Of a DNA stretch of 64,000 bases, positions 10,361-19,280 are shown piece by piece. Under the pieces are notes generated by a model. It was not told where the DNA came from. It saw only the letters and a list, made by a program, of their open reading frames with translations, and searched no databases. The DNA is from Nocardiopsis eucommiae (GTDB lineage Bacteria; Actinomycetota; Actinomycetes; Streptosporangiales; Streptosporangiaceae), in contig CP074402.1 in NCBI GenBank assembly GCA_018388625.1, positions 1,922,001 through 1,986,000 of the forward strand, given 5' to 3'. Position 1 is the first letter of the stretch. Every line of letters starts with the position of its first letter. The translations under genes were made by a program, and so were the position numbers.

Positions 10361-11781
10361 ATGGCTGGAAGACGCTCCGCCCCTCGCAACACCGGTGCCC
10401 TCAGCACCGCCCGGTTGTCCGCCGGACAGTGGGTCGCGTGCGTCGCGACCGCGCTGGCCATCATCGCCAGCCTCGGCGGTTACGGCTGGTACCAGGGTCT
10501 GATCGGCAACATCACGACCGCCCAGGTGGACACCGACGAGTGGGACCGGCCCACGAGCGTCGAGGGCGTCATGAACATCCTCATCATCGGCTCGGACGTG
10601 CGCTCGGGGAGAACGCCGAGTACGGCGAGGTCGAGGGCGAGCGTCCGGACACGATGCTCATCGCGAGCATCAACGTGGACAACGGCGCGGCGACCCTGGT
10701 GAACCTGCCCCGCGACCTCATGGTCGACCTGCCCGGCTGCGAGGCGACGGAGGGCTACGAGGGCATGCAGGCCCAGCAGGGCATGATCAACTCCGCCATG
10801 ACCTTCGGCGGGGTGGGCTGCCAGTGGCAGGCGGTCGAGCAGGTCACGGGTGTGCACCTGGACCACTTCCTGATGATGGACTTCGTCGGTTTCAAGGACA
10901 TGGTGGACGCCATCGGCGGCGTCGAGATGTGCATCCCCGAACCGGTGGACGACCCCAAGGCGCACCTGGTGCTCGACGCCGGGCTCCAGACCCTGGACGG
11001 TGAGGACTCGCTCGGCTTCGTCCGCTCGCGCTACTCCCAGGGCGACGGCAGCGACCTGTCCCGGATCGACCGCCAGCAGGAGTTCATGGGCGCCATGCTC
11101 CGCGAGGTGCTCAGCAGCGACGTGATGACCAGCCCCGTCACCATCACCCGGTTCCTGGGCGCCGTCACGGACTCGATCACCACCGACGAGGAGCTGACGG
11201 TGGACACCATGGCCGACATCGCGATCTCGATGCGTGAGGTCGACCTGGACCGGGTCCAGTTCGTCACGGTTCCCAACGGCGCCCACCCGGCCGACGAGAA
11301 CCGCATCATCATGAGTGACGCGGCCCCGGCCCTGTTCGAGGCGATCAACAACGGCGAGGACCTCGGCGGCGACGGCGACGGCGACGCGAAGGACGACGAC
11401 CAGGCCGAGGACGTCACGGTCGAGCCCGGCGACGTCTCGGTCGAGATCGCCAACAACACCGGAATCGACGGCCTCGCCCTGGAGATCCAGGCCGTCCTGG
11501 TCCAGGAGGGCTTCGTGGTCACGGGGGTCGGCAACCCCGAGGCCCGTGTTCCCGAACTCACCACCGTCTACCACGGTCCGGGGGACGAGGCCGCGGCCAA
11601 GCTGCTCGCGGACAGCCTCACCAACGCCCAGACCGAGGAGGCCGAGGGCCTGGAACAGACCCTCGAACTCGTCGCCGGATCGGACTGGGAGGGCTTCGGC
11701 GGCTCTTCCTCCGGGAGTGACCTGTCCATCACCGACGACCTCGGCGGCGTCACCGCCGAGAAGCAGGAAAGCGCCTGCTAG
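10361..11781 (+). CDS. LytR-CpsA-Psr (LCP) family protein, copy 1 (frameshifted)
   Basis: LCP enzymes attach glycopolymers to peptidoglycan outside the membrane. ATG 10361 starts a short cytoplasmic N-terminus and one membrane helix (about 28-48). The LCP core follows: MNILIIGSDVR, the conserved Arg in RPDTMLIASIN, VNLPRDLMVDLP and SLGFVRSRYSQGDGSDLSRIDRQQ. A C-terminal LytR_C domain covers VEIANNTGIDG to the end. The frame breaks at the G run 10606-10609; one G restores RSGENAEYGE. Corrected length 473 residues. A close paralogue follows at 12138 and the pair probably arose by tandem duplication. Confidence 0.9.
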
Positions 11782-11784
11782 ACC

Positions 11785-12010
11785 GTGTTTTGTGGATCAT
11801 TCCGCGCTCGCGTTGCCAGGCTGCCTCTCGCCGCGCCGATGAAGCTCGGACAGCCAAACCCGGGCGGGCCCCCGCTGTGCGAAGCTGCGGAGCTCGCGTA
11901 GCAGGGCACAGTAGGGGCAGCTTCACTCATCGTCTTGCGAGAGATGGCCTGACGGCCGCTCGCATCGATGGCGGCTCCGCCGCCACCGGCGAAAGCATCC
12001 ACAAAAACAC
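11785..12010. mobile_element. 226-bp inverted-repeat element, probable IS remnant or MITE
   Basis: GTGTTTTGTGGAT at 11785-11797 is mirrored by ATCCACAAAAACAC at 11997-12010 (T4 against A5, otherwise identical). The interior codes for nothing intact. One minus-strand frame reads CPYCALLRELRSF, then GPARVWLSELHRRGE, and stops at a TGA that abuts the left repeat, as transposase genes often do. The same frame has a stop further upstream, so at most a fragment survives. No clear target duplication is visible. The family was not recognised. Confidence 0.45.
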
Positions 12011-12030
12011 GCCCTTGACCACGATCTCGC

Positions 12031-12056
12031 GGGGGCGCCCTGGCCGGGGCGCCCCC
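12031..12056 (+). terminator. Terminator-like hairpin between the LCP genes
   Basis: Perfect 9-bp stem (12031-12039 with 12048-12056), followed by GTTCTC rather than a T run. Position suits termination of LCP copy 1. The remainder of the 11782-12137 gap is the inverted-repeat element and the leader of copy 2. Confidence 0.55.
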
Positions 12057-12137
12057 GTTCTCGTGAGCGGGGTCTGACACAACGAGACCGTTCCGGTACC
12101 ATCCGGGGGTTACGTCCGAGTAGTCAGGGGAGCCCCC

Positions 12138-13607
12138 GTGACTGGTTTCCCTCCGGGCGCTTTCTCCTCTCATGTCCCAGATCGGATCGCAGGTGCCCTC
12201 TTGGCTCCAGGAAACGTGTCGAAGGCCGCCGCCGGGATGACCCTCGGCAAGTGGGCGGCGTGCGGGATGACCGGGGTGGTCATCGCCGGGAGTCTGGCTG
12301 GCTACGGCGTCTACCAGGACGTCTTCGCCCTCGACACCGCCGAGATCGACACCGACGGCTGGGGTGACCGGCCCGCCCAGGTGGACGGGGTGCACAACAT
12401 CCTGCTCCTGGGCACCGACGAGCGGGCGGGGGACGACGCCGGCTACAACGAGCTGAACGGCATCCGCCCCGACGTCCTGGTGGTCGTCAGCATCGACGTC
12501 GACGCGGGCGGGGTGACCATGGTGAACCTCCCCCGCGACACGATGGTCGAGATCCCGCCCTGCGCCGGAGGCGACGAGGGCGAGGGCTGGAACGGCGGCG
12601 TCGACCAGCTCAACCACGCGATGACCTACGGCGGCATGGACTGCCAGGGCAACACGGTGGAGACCGTCACCGGCATCCACCTCGACCACATGGTCCTGGT
12701 GGACTTCGCCGGGTTCGAGAACATCGTGGACTCGATCGGCGGCATCGAGATGTGCGTCCCCGAGCCCATCGACGACCCCAAGGCGCACCTGGTGCTGGAC
12801 GCCGGACTCCAGCGGCTCGACGGGGAACAGGCCCTGGGGCTGGCGCGCTCCCGCGACAGCGCGGAGAACGGCAGCGACCTGGGTCGGATCGAGAACCAGC
12901 AGCGCATGATCGGCGCGATCCTGCGCGAGGTCACCGAGGGCGAGATCCTGTCGAGCCCCAGCACCCTCTACGGCTTCCTGGACTCCATCACCGACAGCCT
13001 GACCACCGACAGCGAGTTCGGCACCGACAAGATGACCGAGCTGGCCGTCGCCATGCGCGAGGTCGACCTGGGCCGCATGAACATGGTCACCGCCCCGGTC
13101 ACGGACTACCCCGCCGACGCCAACAAGGTCGCGCTGGAGGAGACCGCCGCCCAGGAGCTGTTCACGGCGGTGGCGTCGGGTGAGATGACCGAGGGCTCCG
13201 GGGACGACGAGGCGGAGGAGGAGGACTCCGGCGGCGTCGCGCCCTCCGAGGTGTCCCTGCGGGTCCTCAACAACACCGGGATCGACGGTCTGGGCAACCA
13301 GGTCCAGGGACTCCTGGAGGCGGAGGGGTTCGTGGTCACCGAGTCCACCAACCCCGAGCTGCGCGCCCCCGACGCGACCACGGTCTACCACGGGCCCGAC
13401 CGCGCCGAGCACGCCGAGGTCCTGGCCTCCGCCCTGTCCGTCGCGGAGGTGGTCGAGGAGCCCTCGCTCGGGGACGACCTGGAACTGGTCATGGGCGGCG
13501 CCGACTGGGACGGCCTGGCCGGCGGGGGGCAGTCCGGAAGTGAGGGCGGATCCGCCGACGACATCGAGACCACCTCCGCCGCCGAGGACGAGGTCAGCTG
13601 CTCCTAG
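12138..13607 (+). CDS. LytR-CpsA-Psr (LCP) family protein, copy 2
   Basis: Intact 489-residue paralogue of the preceding protein. GTG 12138 opens a longer N-terminus, with a membrane helix at about 50-70. The LCP motifs are NILLLGTDER, the Arg in RPDVLVVVSID, VNLPRDTMVEIP and ALGLARSRDSAENGSDLGRIENQQ. A C-terminal LytR_C domain (LRVLNNTGIDG) is present. Shared stretches such as DDPKAHLVLDAGLQ in both copies show recent common origin. Role by family: transfer of wall glycopolymers to peptidoglycan. An internal ATG is possible; GTG 12138 is the farthest upstream start and is not certain. Confidence 0.9.
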   Translation: MTGFPPGAFSSHVPDRIAGALLAPGNVSKAAAGMTLGKWAACGMTGVVIAGSLAGYGVYQDVFALDTAEIDTDGWGDRPAQVDGVHNILLLGTDERAGDDAGYNELNGIRPDVLVVVSIDVDAGGVTMVNLPRDTMVEIPPCAGGDEGEGWNGGVDQLNHAMTYGGMDCQGNTVETVTGIHLDHMVLVDFAGFENIVDSIGGIEMCVPEPIDDPKAHLVLDAGLQRLDGEQALGLARSRDSAENGSDLGRIENQQRMIGAILREVTEGEILSSPSTLYGFLDSITDSLTTDSEFGTDKMTELAVAMREVDLGRMNMVTAPVTDYPADANKVALEETAAQELFTAVASGEMTEGSGDDEAEEEDSGGVAPSEVSLRVLNNTGIDGLGNQVQGLLEAEGFVVTESTNPELRAPDATTVYHGPDRAEHAEVLASALSVAEVVEEPSLGDDLELVMGGADWDGLAGGGQSGSEGGSADDIETTSAAEDEVSCS

Positions 13608-13618
13608 GTTCTCCCACC

Positions 13619-13667
13619 ACACGCGAACGGGGCCGTCACACCAGGTGTGACGGCCCCGTTCGCGTGT
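13619..13667. terminator. Bidirectional terminator
   Basis: Perfect 22-bp stem (13619-13640 with 13646-13667) and a 5-base loop between the convergent LCP copy 2 and DUF4191 genes. One of the strongest hairpins in the window. Confidence 0.9.
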
Positions 13668-13679
13668 GCTCGGGCTGGA

Positions 13680-14395
13680 TCAGCCCCGGCCTTGTTGCCG
13701 CGCATGCCCTTGGGCAGCTTCGCGCCCTTCGGCATCGGGCCCTTCGGCATCCGCATCGCGGGCGGCAGCGCCTTGAGCCGGTAGTTCAGTTCGGCGGTGT
13801 CACCCTTGTCCAGGTTGCGCGGCAGCTTGACCAGCGCGCGCTGGAGCTTGGAGACCGGCACCTGGTCCTCGCCGTTGCCGACCTTGAAGTCGTAGATGGG
13901 CGTGTCGTGGGCGACACGGGCGACGCGCTTCTTCTCGCCGGCGATCAGGCCCTTGAGTCGACCGGGGTCGCCCTCACCGACCAGGACCACACCGGGGCGG
14001 CCCACCACGCGGTGGACGACGTCCATCTGCTTGTTCGCGGCCACGCCGGGCTCGACCGCCCAGTTGCCGCGCATGTTCTCCAGGATCGCCATCCCGGCGC
14101 CCAGTCGGCCGTCCAGCATCTGGTACTGGACCCGCTGCGCGGCGCGGGTGAACATGATGAAACCGACCAGGAAGGCGACCGGCAGACCGGTCAGCGGCCA
14201 GATGATCCAGGATCCGGTCCAGACGCCGACACCGACGAAGGCCGCGAAGATCACGACCGCGACGGCCACCGCGATCGGGATCGTCCGCGGGCTCTGCTTG
14301 TGCACGACCTTGGCGACCATGCCGATCTGCTTCAACCGGCCCGGCTGCTTCTCGCCACCCTGACCGGCGGTCGTTTTCTCGGACTTCTTCGCCAT
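13680..14395 (-). CDS. DUF4191 family membrane protein (stop lost by frameshift)
   Basis: Conserved actinobacterial protein with two membrane helices (about 38-60 and 64-84) and a basic C-terminal tail containing MPKGPMPKGAKLPKGM. It lies beside lipA as in other actinobacteria; function unknown. As read, the frame runs through the terminator to 13604. Adding one base to the C run 13684-13687 gives KAGG followed by a stop at 13680-13682, before the hairpin. I take that as the true end (238 residues). ATG 14395 is the start. Confidence 0.8.
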
Positions 14396-14552
14396 CGTGC
14401 TTTCAGGCAGCGCACACCGAACTCGTCGGTGGGGAAGGAGATCCCTGGGCTGCCTTGCCTCCTCTTCGCGGTCGACCTATGGTGCGGCGCCTTCCGGCGC
14501 CGCCAGCTGGGCGCCTTGGAACACCAGGATATGTGTCCGGCTCCCGAGATGC

Positions 14553-14580
14553 GGAACGGTGGCCCGCGGGCCACCGTTCC
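14553..14580 (-). terminator. Palindromic terminator after lipA
   Basis: Perfect 14-bp arms with no unpaired centre (14553-14566 with 14567-14580), 30 bases past the lipA stop on the minus strand. Confidence 0.7.
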
Positions 14581-14610
14581 AGCTTGGTCACGACTCGGGT
14601 GTATCAGCCG

Positions 14611-15564
14611 TTATGCGTCGCTCGTGACCTTGGCGGCCTCGGCGTCACGCTTCTCGCGGGCCTGCTTGTACAGGGTCCCGGCGCGGTAGGACGAACGCAC
14701 GAGCGGACCGGACATGACTCCGGCGTAACCGATCTCCTCGGCCTCCTTGCCCAGCTCCACGAACTCCTGCGGCTTCACCCAGCGGTCGATCGGGTGGTGC
14801 AGCTTGGAGGGGCGCAGGTACTGGGTGATGGTCAGCAGGTCGCACCCGGCCTCGTGGAGGTCGCGCATGGCCTCGCTGATCTCCTCGCGGGTCTCGCCCA
14901 TGCCCAGGATCAGGTTGGACTTGGTGACCAGACCGGCGTCACGCGCCTCGGTGATGACCCTCAGCGAGCGCTCGTAGCGGAAGCCCGGGCGGATGCGCTT
15001 GAAGATGCGCGGCACGGTCTCCACGTTGTGGGCCAGGACCTCGGGACGCGAGCCGAAGACCTCGGCCAGTTGGTCGGGGTCGGCGTTGAAGTCCGGGATG
15101 AGCAGCTCGACGCCGGTGTCCGGGTTGAGCTCGTGGATCTTGCGGACCGTCTCGGCGTAGAGCCAGGCGCCGCCGTCCTCCAGGTCGTCGCGGGCCACAC
15201 CGGTGACGGTCGCGTACCGCAGCTCCATCTTCCTGACGGAAGTGGCGACCTTGGTCGGCTCCATCCGGTCCAGCGCCGACGGCTTGCCGGTGGCGATCTG
15301 GCAGAAGTCGCAGCGGCGGGTGCACTGGTCACCGCCGATGAGGAACGTGGCCTCCCGGTCCTCCCAGCACTCGAAGATGTTGGGGCAGCCCGCCTCCTGG
15401 CAGACGGTGTGCAGGCCCTCGCCCTTGACCAGGGACTGGAGCTCGGTGTACTCGGGCCCCATGTGCGCCTTGATCTTGATCCACGGCGGCTTTCTCTCGA
15501 TCGGGGTCTCGCTGTTGCGCGCCTCCACGCGCAGCAGCTTGCGGCCCTCAGGAGCGATGGTCAA
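14611..15564 (-). CDS. lipA: Lipoyl synthase
   Basis: Radical-SAM enzyme that inserts two sulfurs into octanoyl groups on E2 and GcvH lipoyl domains. The 317-residue protein has both cluster motifs: the auxiliary [12 protein letters not shown] and the radical-SAM CTRRCDFC. The C-terminus has [11 protein letters not shown], the conserved serine region. It lies 67 bases downstream of lipB on the same strand, and both lie near the E2 gene that they serve. Confidence 0.97.
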   Translation of the reverse strand: MTIAPEGRKLLRVEARNSETPIERKPPWIKIKAHMGPEYTELQSLVKGEGLHTVCQEAGCPNIFECWEDREATFLIGGDQCTRRCDFCQIATGKPSALDRMEPTKVATSVRKMELRYATVTGVARDDLEDGGAWLYAETVRKIHELNPDTGVELLIPDFNADPDQLAEVFGSRPEVLAHNVETVPRIFKRIRPGFRYERSLRVITEARDAGLVTKSNLILGMGETREEISEAMRDLHEAGCDLLTITQYLRPSKLHHPIDRWVKPQEFVELGKEAEEIGYAGVMSGPLVRSSYRAGTLYKQAREKRDAEAAKVTSDA

Positions 15565-15631
15565 CGCGAACCCGTTCCCTTCTGTACCCCTTGACGGGGA
15601 CCCTCGCGCCCCTCGTGGGGGCTGTGGTCAG

Positions 15632-16336
15632 TCATCCGCGGGCGGTGGCGCCGGAGAGCATTCCGGAGCCGTCGGTGTGGCTGTACTCCGCCGCGCCGAG
15701 GACGTCGGCCAGGTGCCGTTCGAGGCGCGGTCGCGCGTCTGCGACGGTGACGGTGCGCCCCAGTTCGTTGGTGAGCGAGGTGACCCCCGCGTCGGAGATC
15801 CCGCAGGGGACGATCCGGTCGAACCACGACATGTCATTGTCGCAGTTCAACGCCAGACCGTGCATCCCCACCCCGCGGGCGATACGGCAGCCGATCGCGG
15901 CGATCTTGCGCTCGGTCAGTCCGCGCTCGGGATCGGCGTCCAGCCAGACCCCGGTGCGGCCCTCGACCCGTCGGCCCGTGAGGCCGTAGTCGGAGAGGGT
16001 GCGGATGATCGCCTCCTCCAGCATGCGGACGTAGGCGATCACGTCGATCGGGTCCGGCAGCTTGACGATCGGGTACACCGTCAGCTGGCCGGGACCGTGC
16101 CACGTGATCTTGCCGCCCCGGTCGATGTCCACCACGGGAGCCCCGGGATCGATCATGGGACGATCCGACCTCCCGGTGCGCTTGCCCGCTGTGTAGACCG
16201 GCTCGTGTTCCAGGAAGAGGACCGTGTCGGCCACCTCATCGGCGACGCGGCTCTGGTGGAGCCGTCTCTGGAGATCCCAGCCCTGGTGGTACGGGACGGG
16301 AGTGTCGCCCAGCCATGCGTAAACGAGATCACTCAC
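15632..16336 (-). CDS. lipB: Lipoyl(octanoyl) transferase
   Basis: Transfers octanoate from acyl carrier protein to lipoyl domains, the step before LipA. Motifs: GGKITWHGPGQL, the catalytic Lys in KIAAIGCRI, and the catalytic Cys in VPCGISDAGVTSL. 234 residues, GTG 16336. Forms a lipB-lipA operon. Confidence 0.97.
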   Translation of the reverse strand: MSDLVYAWLGDTPVPYHQGWDLQRRLHQSRVADEVADTVLFLEHEPVYTAGKRTGRSDRPMIDPGAPVVDIDRGGKITWHGPGQLTVYPIVKLPDPIDVIAYVRMLEEAIIRTLSDYGLTGRRVEGRTGVWLDADPERGLTERKIAAIGCRIARGVGMHGLALNCDNDMSWFDRIVPCGISDAGVTSLTNELGRTVTVADARPRLERHLADVLGAAEYSHTDGSGMLSGATARG

Positions 16337-16642
16337 ACCTCCACCTTACGCCCCGGCGGGAGGGGCGGGTCAGGGCAGGATGTCGGATAGCGCACTGCCG
16401 TGGCCGGGGTCGTCGGGGGAATAGGAGGACCCGCGAGGGCGTTGCCGTCGAACTTTTCTCGAGTTTTTCGGTGAAAGGACTGCGGGCGACGGCTGGGTCT
16501 TCTAGGTTGTGAGTGGGACATGGAACTCCGCGTCAGCGCGGAGCTACCGTGGGCGACGCACTGTCGGGCTGGCAGGCGTTCGCCGACCCGCAGACCTTTG
16601 ATGATGGGGATCATCAGGGGATGGTGATTGGTGGGGTAGAAA
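16337..16642. other. Intergenic region upstream of lipB
   Basis: About 300 bases with no convincing gene. It must hold the lipB promoter on the minus strand. A small CTCCGCG/CGCGGAG hairpin lies near 16530. Confidence 0.4.
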
Positions 16643-16675
16643 GACGGGGCGGTGCCGTTCAGGCGCCGCCCCGTC
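16643..16675 (-). terminator. Terminator of the FMN reductase gene
   Basis: 14-bp stem with one mismatch (16643-16656 with 16662-16675), followed on the minus strand by TTTCT. Confidence 0.75.
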
Positions 16676-16698
16676 CACCGTTCGCCGCCTGTTCTCCC

Positions 16699-17262
16699 TC
16701 AGCCGGGAAAGGGGCGGCGCGCGCGGGCCTCACGCAGCGACAGCGCCCACCACACGAGCTGGTCCAGCATCTCCTCCACCGCGTCCTCGGCTCCCCTCAG
16801 CTCCGCGACGGGGCCGCCCTCCGCGCCGAACATCCGCTGGGCGTTGTGCAGGCTCACGGAGGTCCGCACCGACGTGGCGTGCAGCTCGGCGAAGACCGCG
16901 CGCAGCTGTTCCACGGCGCGCAGGCCGCCGGACATGCCTCCGTAGGAGACGAACGCGACCGGTTTGGCGAACCACTCCTTGCGCGCCGAGTCGATGGCGC
17001 TCTTCAGCGGTCCGGGATAGCCGTGGTTGTACTCCGGGGTCACCACCACGAACCCGTCCGCCGCGTCGATCCGGGGCGAGAAGGCGTCCAGCGCCGTCCC
17101 GTGGCCGTCACGCAGATCGAGCTCGGCCACGTCCAGGACGTCGAGGACCACGTCCTGGCGGGAGGCGGCCCGGTCCAGGAACCATCCGGAGACCACGGTG
17201 CCGGTGCGGCCGTTGAGGTTTCCGCCCAGGATGACGGCGATCCGCAGGTCCGGCTGGTGCAT
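16699..17262 (-). CDS. NADPH-dependent FMN reductase (flavodoxin fold)
   Basis: 187-residue flavoprotein. The nucleotide-binding start is ILGGNLNGRTG, the flavin loop is PEYNHGYPGPLKSAID, and SYGGMSGGLRAV follows, all typical of the NAD(P)H:FMN/quinone reductase family. ATG 17262 is preceded by GAGGA; upstream in-frame codons lack this. It is a single-gene unit with its own terminator. The promoter carries a SoxR-type operator, so it is probably induced by redox-cycling compounds. From memory, the S. coelicolor SoxR regulon includes an NADPH-dependent FMN reductase, SCO2478, which would match. Confidence 0.9.
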   Translation of the reverse strand: MHQPDLRIAVILGGNLNGRTGTVVSGWFLDRAASRQDVVLDVLDVAELDLRDGHGTALDAFSPRIDAADGFVVVTPEYNHGYPGPLKSAIDSARKEWFAKPVAFVSYGGMSGGLRAVEQLRAVFAELHATSVRTSVSLHNAQRMFGAEGGPVAELRGAEDAVEEMLDQLVWWALSLREARARRPFPG

Positions 17263-17316
17263 GGGGGTTCCTCGTCTTCGGGTGGCCGGGGCAGGGCAGG
17301 GCGGGGAGGCCAGACA

Positions 17317-17347
17317 ACGATAGGACCTCAAGTCCTGTTGAGGTCAA
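17317..17347 (-). promoter_or_regulatory. SoxR/MerR-type promoter with 19-bp spacer
   Basis: On the minus strand TTGACC (17347-17342) and TATCGT (17322-17317) are 19 bases apart, the overlong spacer typical of MerR-family promoters. A perfect inverted repeat with 8-base arms, GACCTCAA (17324-17331) and TTGAGGTC (17338-17345), is centred in the spacer. The core CCTCAA-N5-CTTGAGG has the exact length of the SoxR box. It lies 55 bases before the FMN reductase ATG. Confidence 0.8.
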
Positions 17348-17383
17348 GTCGGGGTGGCGGGTGGGCGCCGCCGGCGTGAAGAA

Positions 17384-17422
17384 GGCCCGGGCCGGGCACC
17401 CGTGGGGTGCCCGGCCCGGGCC
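17384..17422 (-). terminator. Terminator after the E2 gene
   Basis: Perfect 17-bp stem (17384-17400 with 17406-17422), 5-base loop, 31 bases past the E2 stop on the minus strand. Confidence 0.8.
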
Positions 17423-17453
17423 GGAGAGCGGCCTCCCGGAGGGGAGGAGGGGC

Positions 17454-19176
17454 TCAGGACAGACCGAGGTCGCCCTCGAAGGCGCCCTCTTCCAGGCGCA
17501 CCTTCACGGTCTGGAGGAAGCGGCCGGCGTCGGCGCTGTCGATCAGACGGTGGTCGTGGGCCATCGACAGGTAGACCATCGAGCGGACCGCGATGACCTC
17601 GCCGCCCATGGCCTCGTCCTCGACGACCACGGGACGCTTGACGACCGCGCCGGTCTCCAGGATCGCCACCTGCGGCTGGTTGATGATCGGCGTGCCGAAG
17701 AGCGCGCCGGTGTGGCCCGTCTCGGAGATCGAGAACGTGCCGCCGCCCAACTCGTCCGGGCCGAGCTTGCCGGTGTGGGCGCGCTCGGTCAGGTCGGTGA
17801 GGCCGCGGGCCAGACCACCGAGGTTCAGCGAACCGGCGTCCTTGACCACGGGGGCGAGCAGACCGCGCTCGGTGTCCACCGAGACGGCCAGGTTCTCGAC
17901 GTCGTGGTAGGTCACCGTCTGCTCGGCGGCGTTGATCACCGCGTTGACCTTCGGGTGGGCCTTGAGGGCCTCCACGGCGGCCTGGGCGAAGAACGGGAAG
18001 AAGCCCAGCTCCACACCCTCACGCTTGGCGAAGTCGTCGGCGGCCTGGTCGCGCAGGCGCGCGATCTTGCTGACGTCGACCTCGATGACCTGGGTCGTCG
18101 TGGCGGAGACGCGCAGCGACTCGACCATGCGGTCGGCGATGGACTTGCGCAGACGGCTCAGCTTCTCGGTGCGGCCCCGCACCGAGGTGTCCGAGGTGAC
18201 CTGGCGCGCGGCGGGCGCCGCGGAGCGGCGGCGGCCGAACGCTGGGCCTCGGCGGCCTTGAGGACGTCCTGCTTGCGGATGCGACCGCCCACGCCGGTGC
18301 CGGTGACCCGGGCGAGGTCGACGCGGTGCTCGCTGGCGAGCTTGCGGACCAGCGGGGTCACGTACCCCTCGGCCACGGCGTCGGTGCCGGAGGCCTGACC
18401 CGTGCCACTGAGGGTCTCGATGTCCACCGACGGGCTGTCGGAGTCCTGCTCACGTGCGGCGGGAGCAGGCGCGGACGGGGCGGGGCGGGCTCGCTCTTGG
18501 GCGCGGGGGCGGGCTGGGCCGGTGCCGCCGGGGCGGGGGCGGAACCGGAGTCGCCGCCGATGATGGCGATCTGCGTGCCGATCTCGACCGTCTCGTCCTC
18601 GTCGACGAGGATCTTGGTGAGCACTCCGGCCACCGGGGACGGGATCTCGGTGTCCACCTTGTCGGTGGAGACCTCGAGGAGCGGCTCGTCCTCCTCGACG
18701 GTGTCACCGACGTTCTTCAGCCACTGGGTGATGGTGCCCTCGGTGACGCTCTCACCCAGGGCGGGGATGGTCACGGGGGTGCCGGGGCCGTCGGACCCGG
18801 CGGCCGGGGCAGCGGGCTCGGGCTCGGCCGCGGGTGCCGGGGCGGGCTCCTCAGCGGCGGGCTCCGGCTCGGGCTCGGGCTCGGCGGCCTCGGGCTGTAC
18901 GGCCTCGGGCGCGGGTGCCGCGTCGTCGGCGCCGTCACCGTCGCCGCCGATGATCGCGATCTCCGCGCCGATCTCCACGGTCTCGTCCTCGTCGACGAGG
19001 ATCTTGGTGAGCACTCCGGCCACCGGGGACGGGATCTCGGTGTCCACCTTGTCGGTGGAGACCTCGAGGAGCGGCTCGTCTACCTCGACGGTGTCGCCCA
19101 CGTTCTTCAGCCACTGGGTGACGGTGCCCTCGGTGACGCTCTCACCCAGGGCGGGCATGGAAACGGAAGTCGGCAT
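17454..19176 (-). CDS. sucB: 2-oxoacid dehydrogenase E2, dihydrolipoamide acyltransferase (two frameshifts)
   Basis: Core acyltransferase of a 2-oxoacid dehydrogenase complex, usually annotated sucB; in actinobacteria this protein is generally the pyruvate dehydrogenase E2 (DlaT). Two lipoyl domains (about 3-78 and 132-207) each carry the lipoylated Lys in [14 protein letters not shown]. Ala/Pro linkers, an E3-binding domain ([16 protein letters not shown]) and the catalytic domain with [13 protein letters not shown] follow. The frame breaks at 18477-18480 and near 18220; one base added at each gives 574 residues. ATG 19176. Neighbours lipA, lipB and lpdA supply cofactor and E3. Confidence 0.93.
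18590..19080. repeat. Identical 101-bp repeat in the two lipoyl domains
   Basis: 18590-18690 and 18980-19080 are identical, 390 bases apart, and flanked by near-identical sequence. They encode the same part of the two lipoyl domains. Zero divergence at wobble positions suggests recent duplication or gene conversion. Confidence 0.9.
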
Positions 19177-19240
19177 GGATTCCTCGTTGGATCTGGACGC
19201 GGTACCTGCCCAGGCCTTGATGGGCAGCGCGGATGTGTGC

Positions 19241-19268
19241 GGGGGCGGGCCGGTCAGGGCCCGCCCCC
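19241..19268 (-). terminator. Hairpin between lpdA and the E2 gene
   Basis: 11-bp stem (19241-19251 with 19258-19268) just past the lpdA stop. It may attenuate read-through from lpdA into the E2 gene. Confidence 0.6.
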
Positions 19269-19280
19269 GGGGTGAAGCGG

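Noticed and set aside
11778-13622. Open frame of 614 codons opposite LCP copy 2
   Set aside because: Antisense shadow; the LCP gene on the other strand is intact and recognisable.
18430-18960. Ala/Pro/Glu repeats in the E2 gene as a CRISPR or mobile repeat
   Set aside because: They are inter-domain linkers within the reading frame, not spaced repeats.
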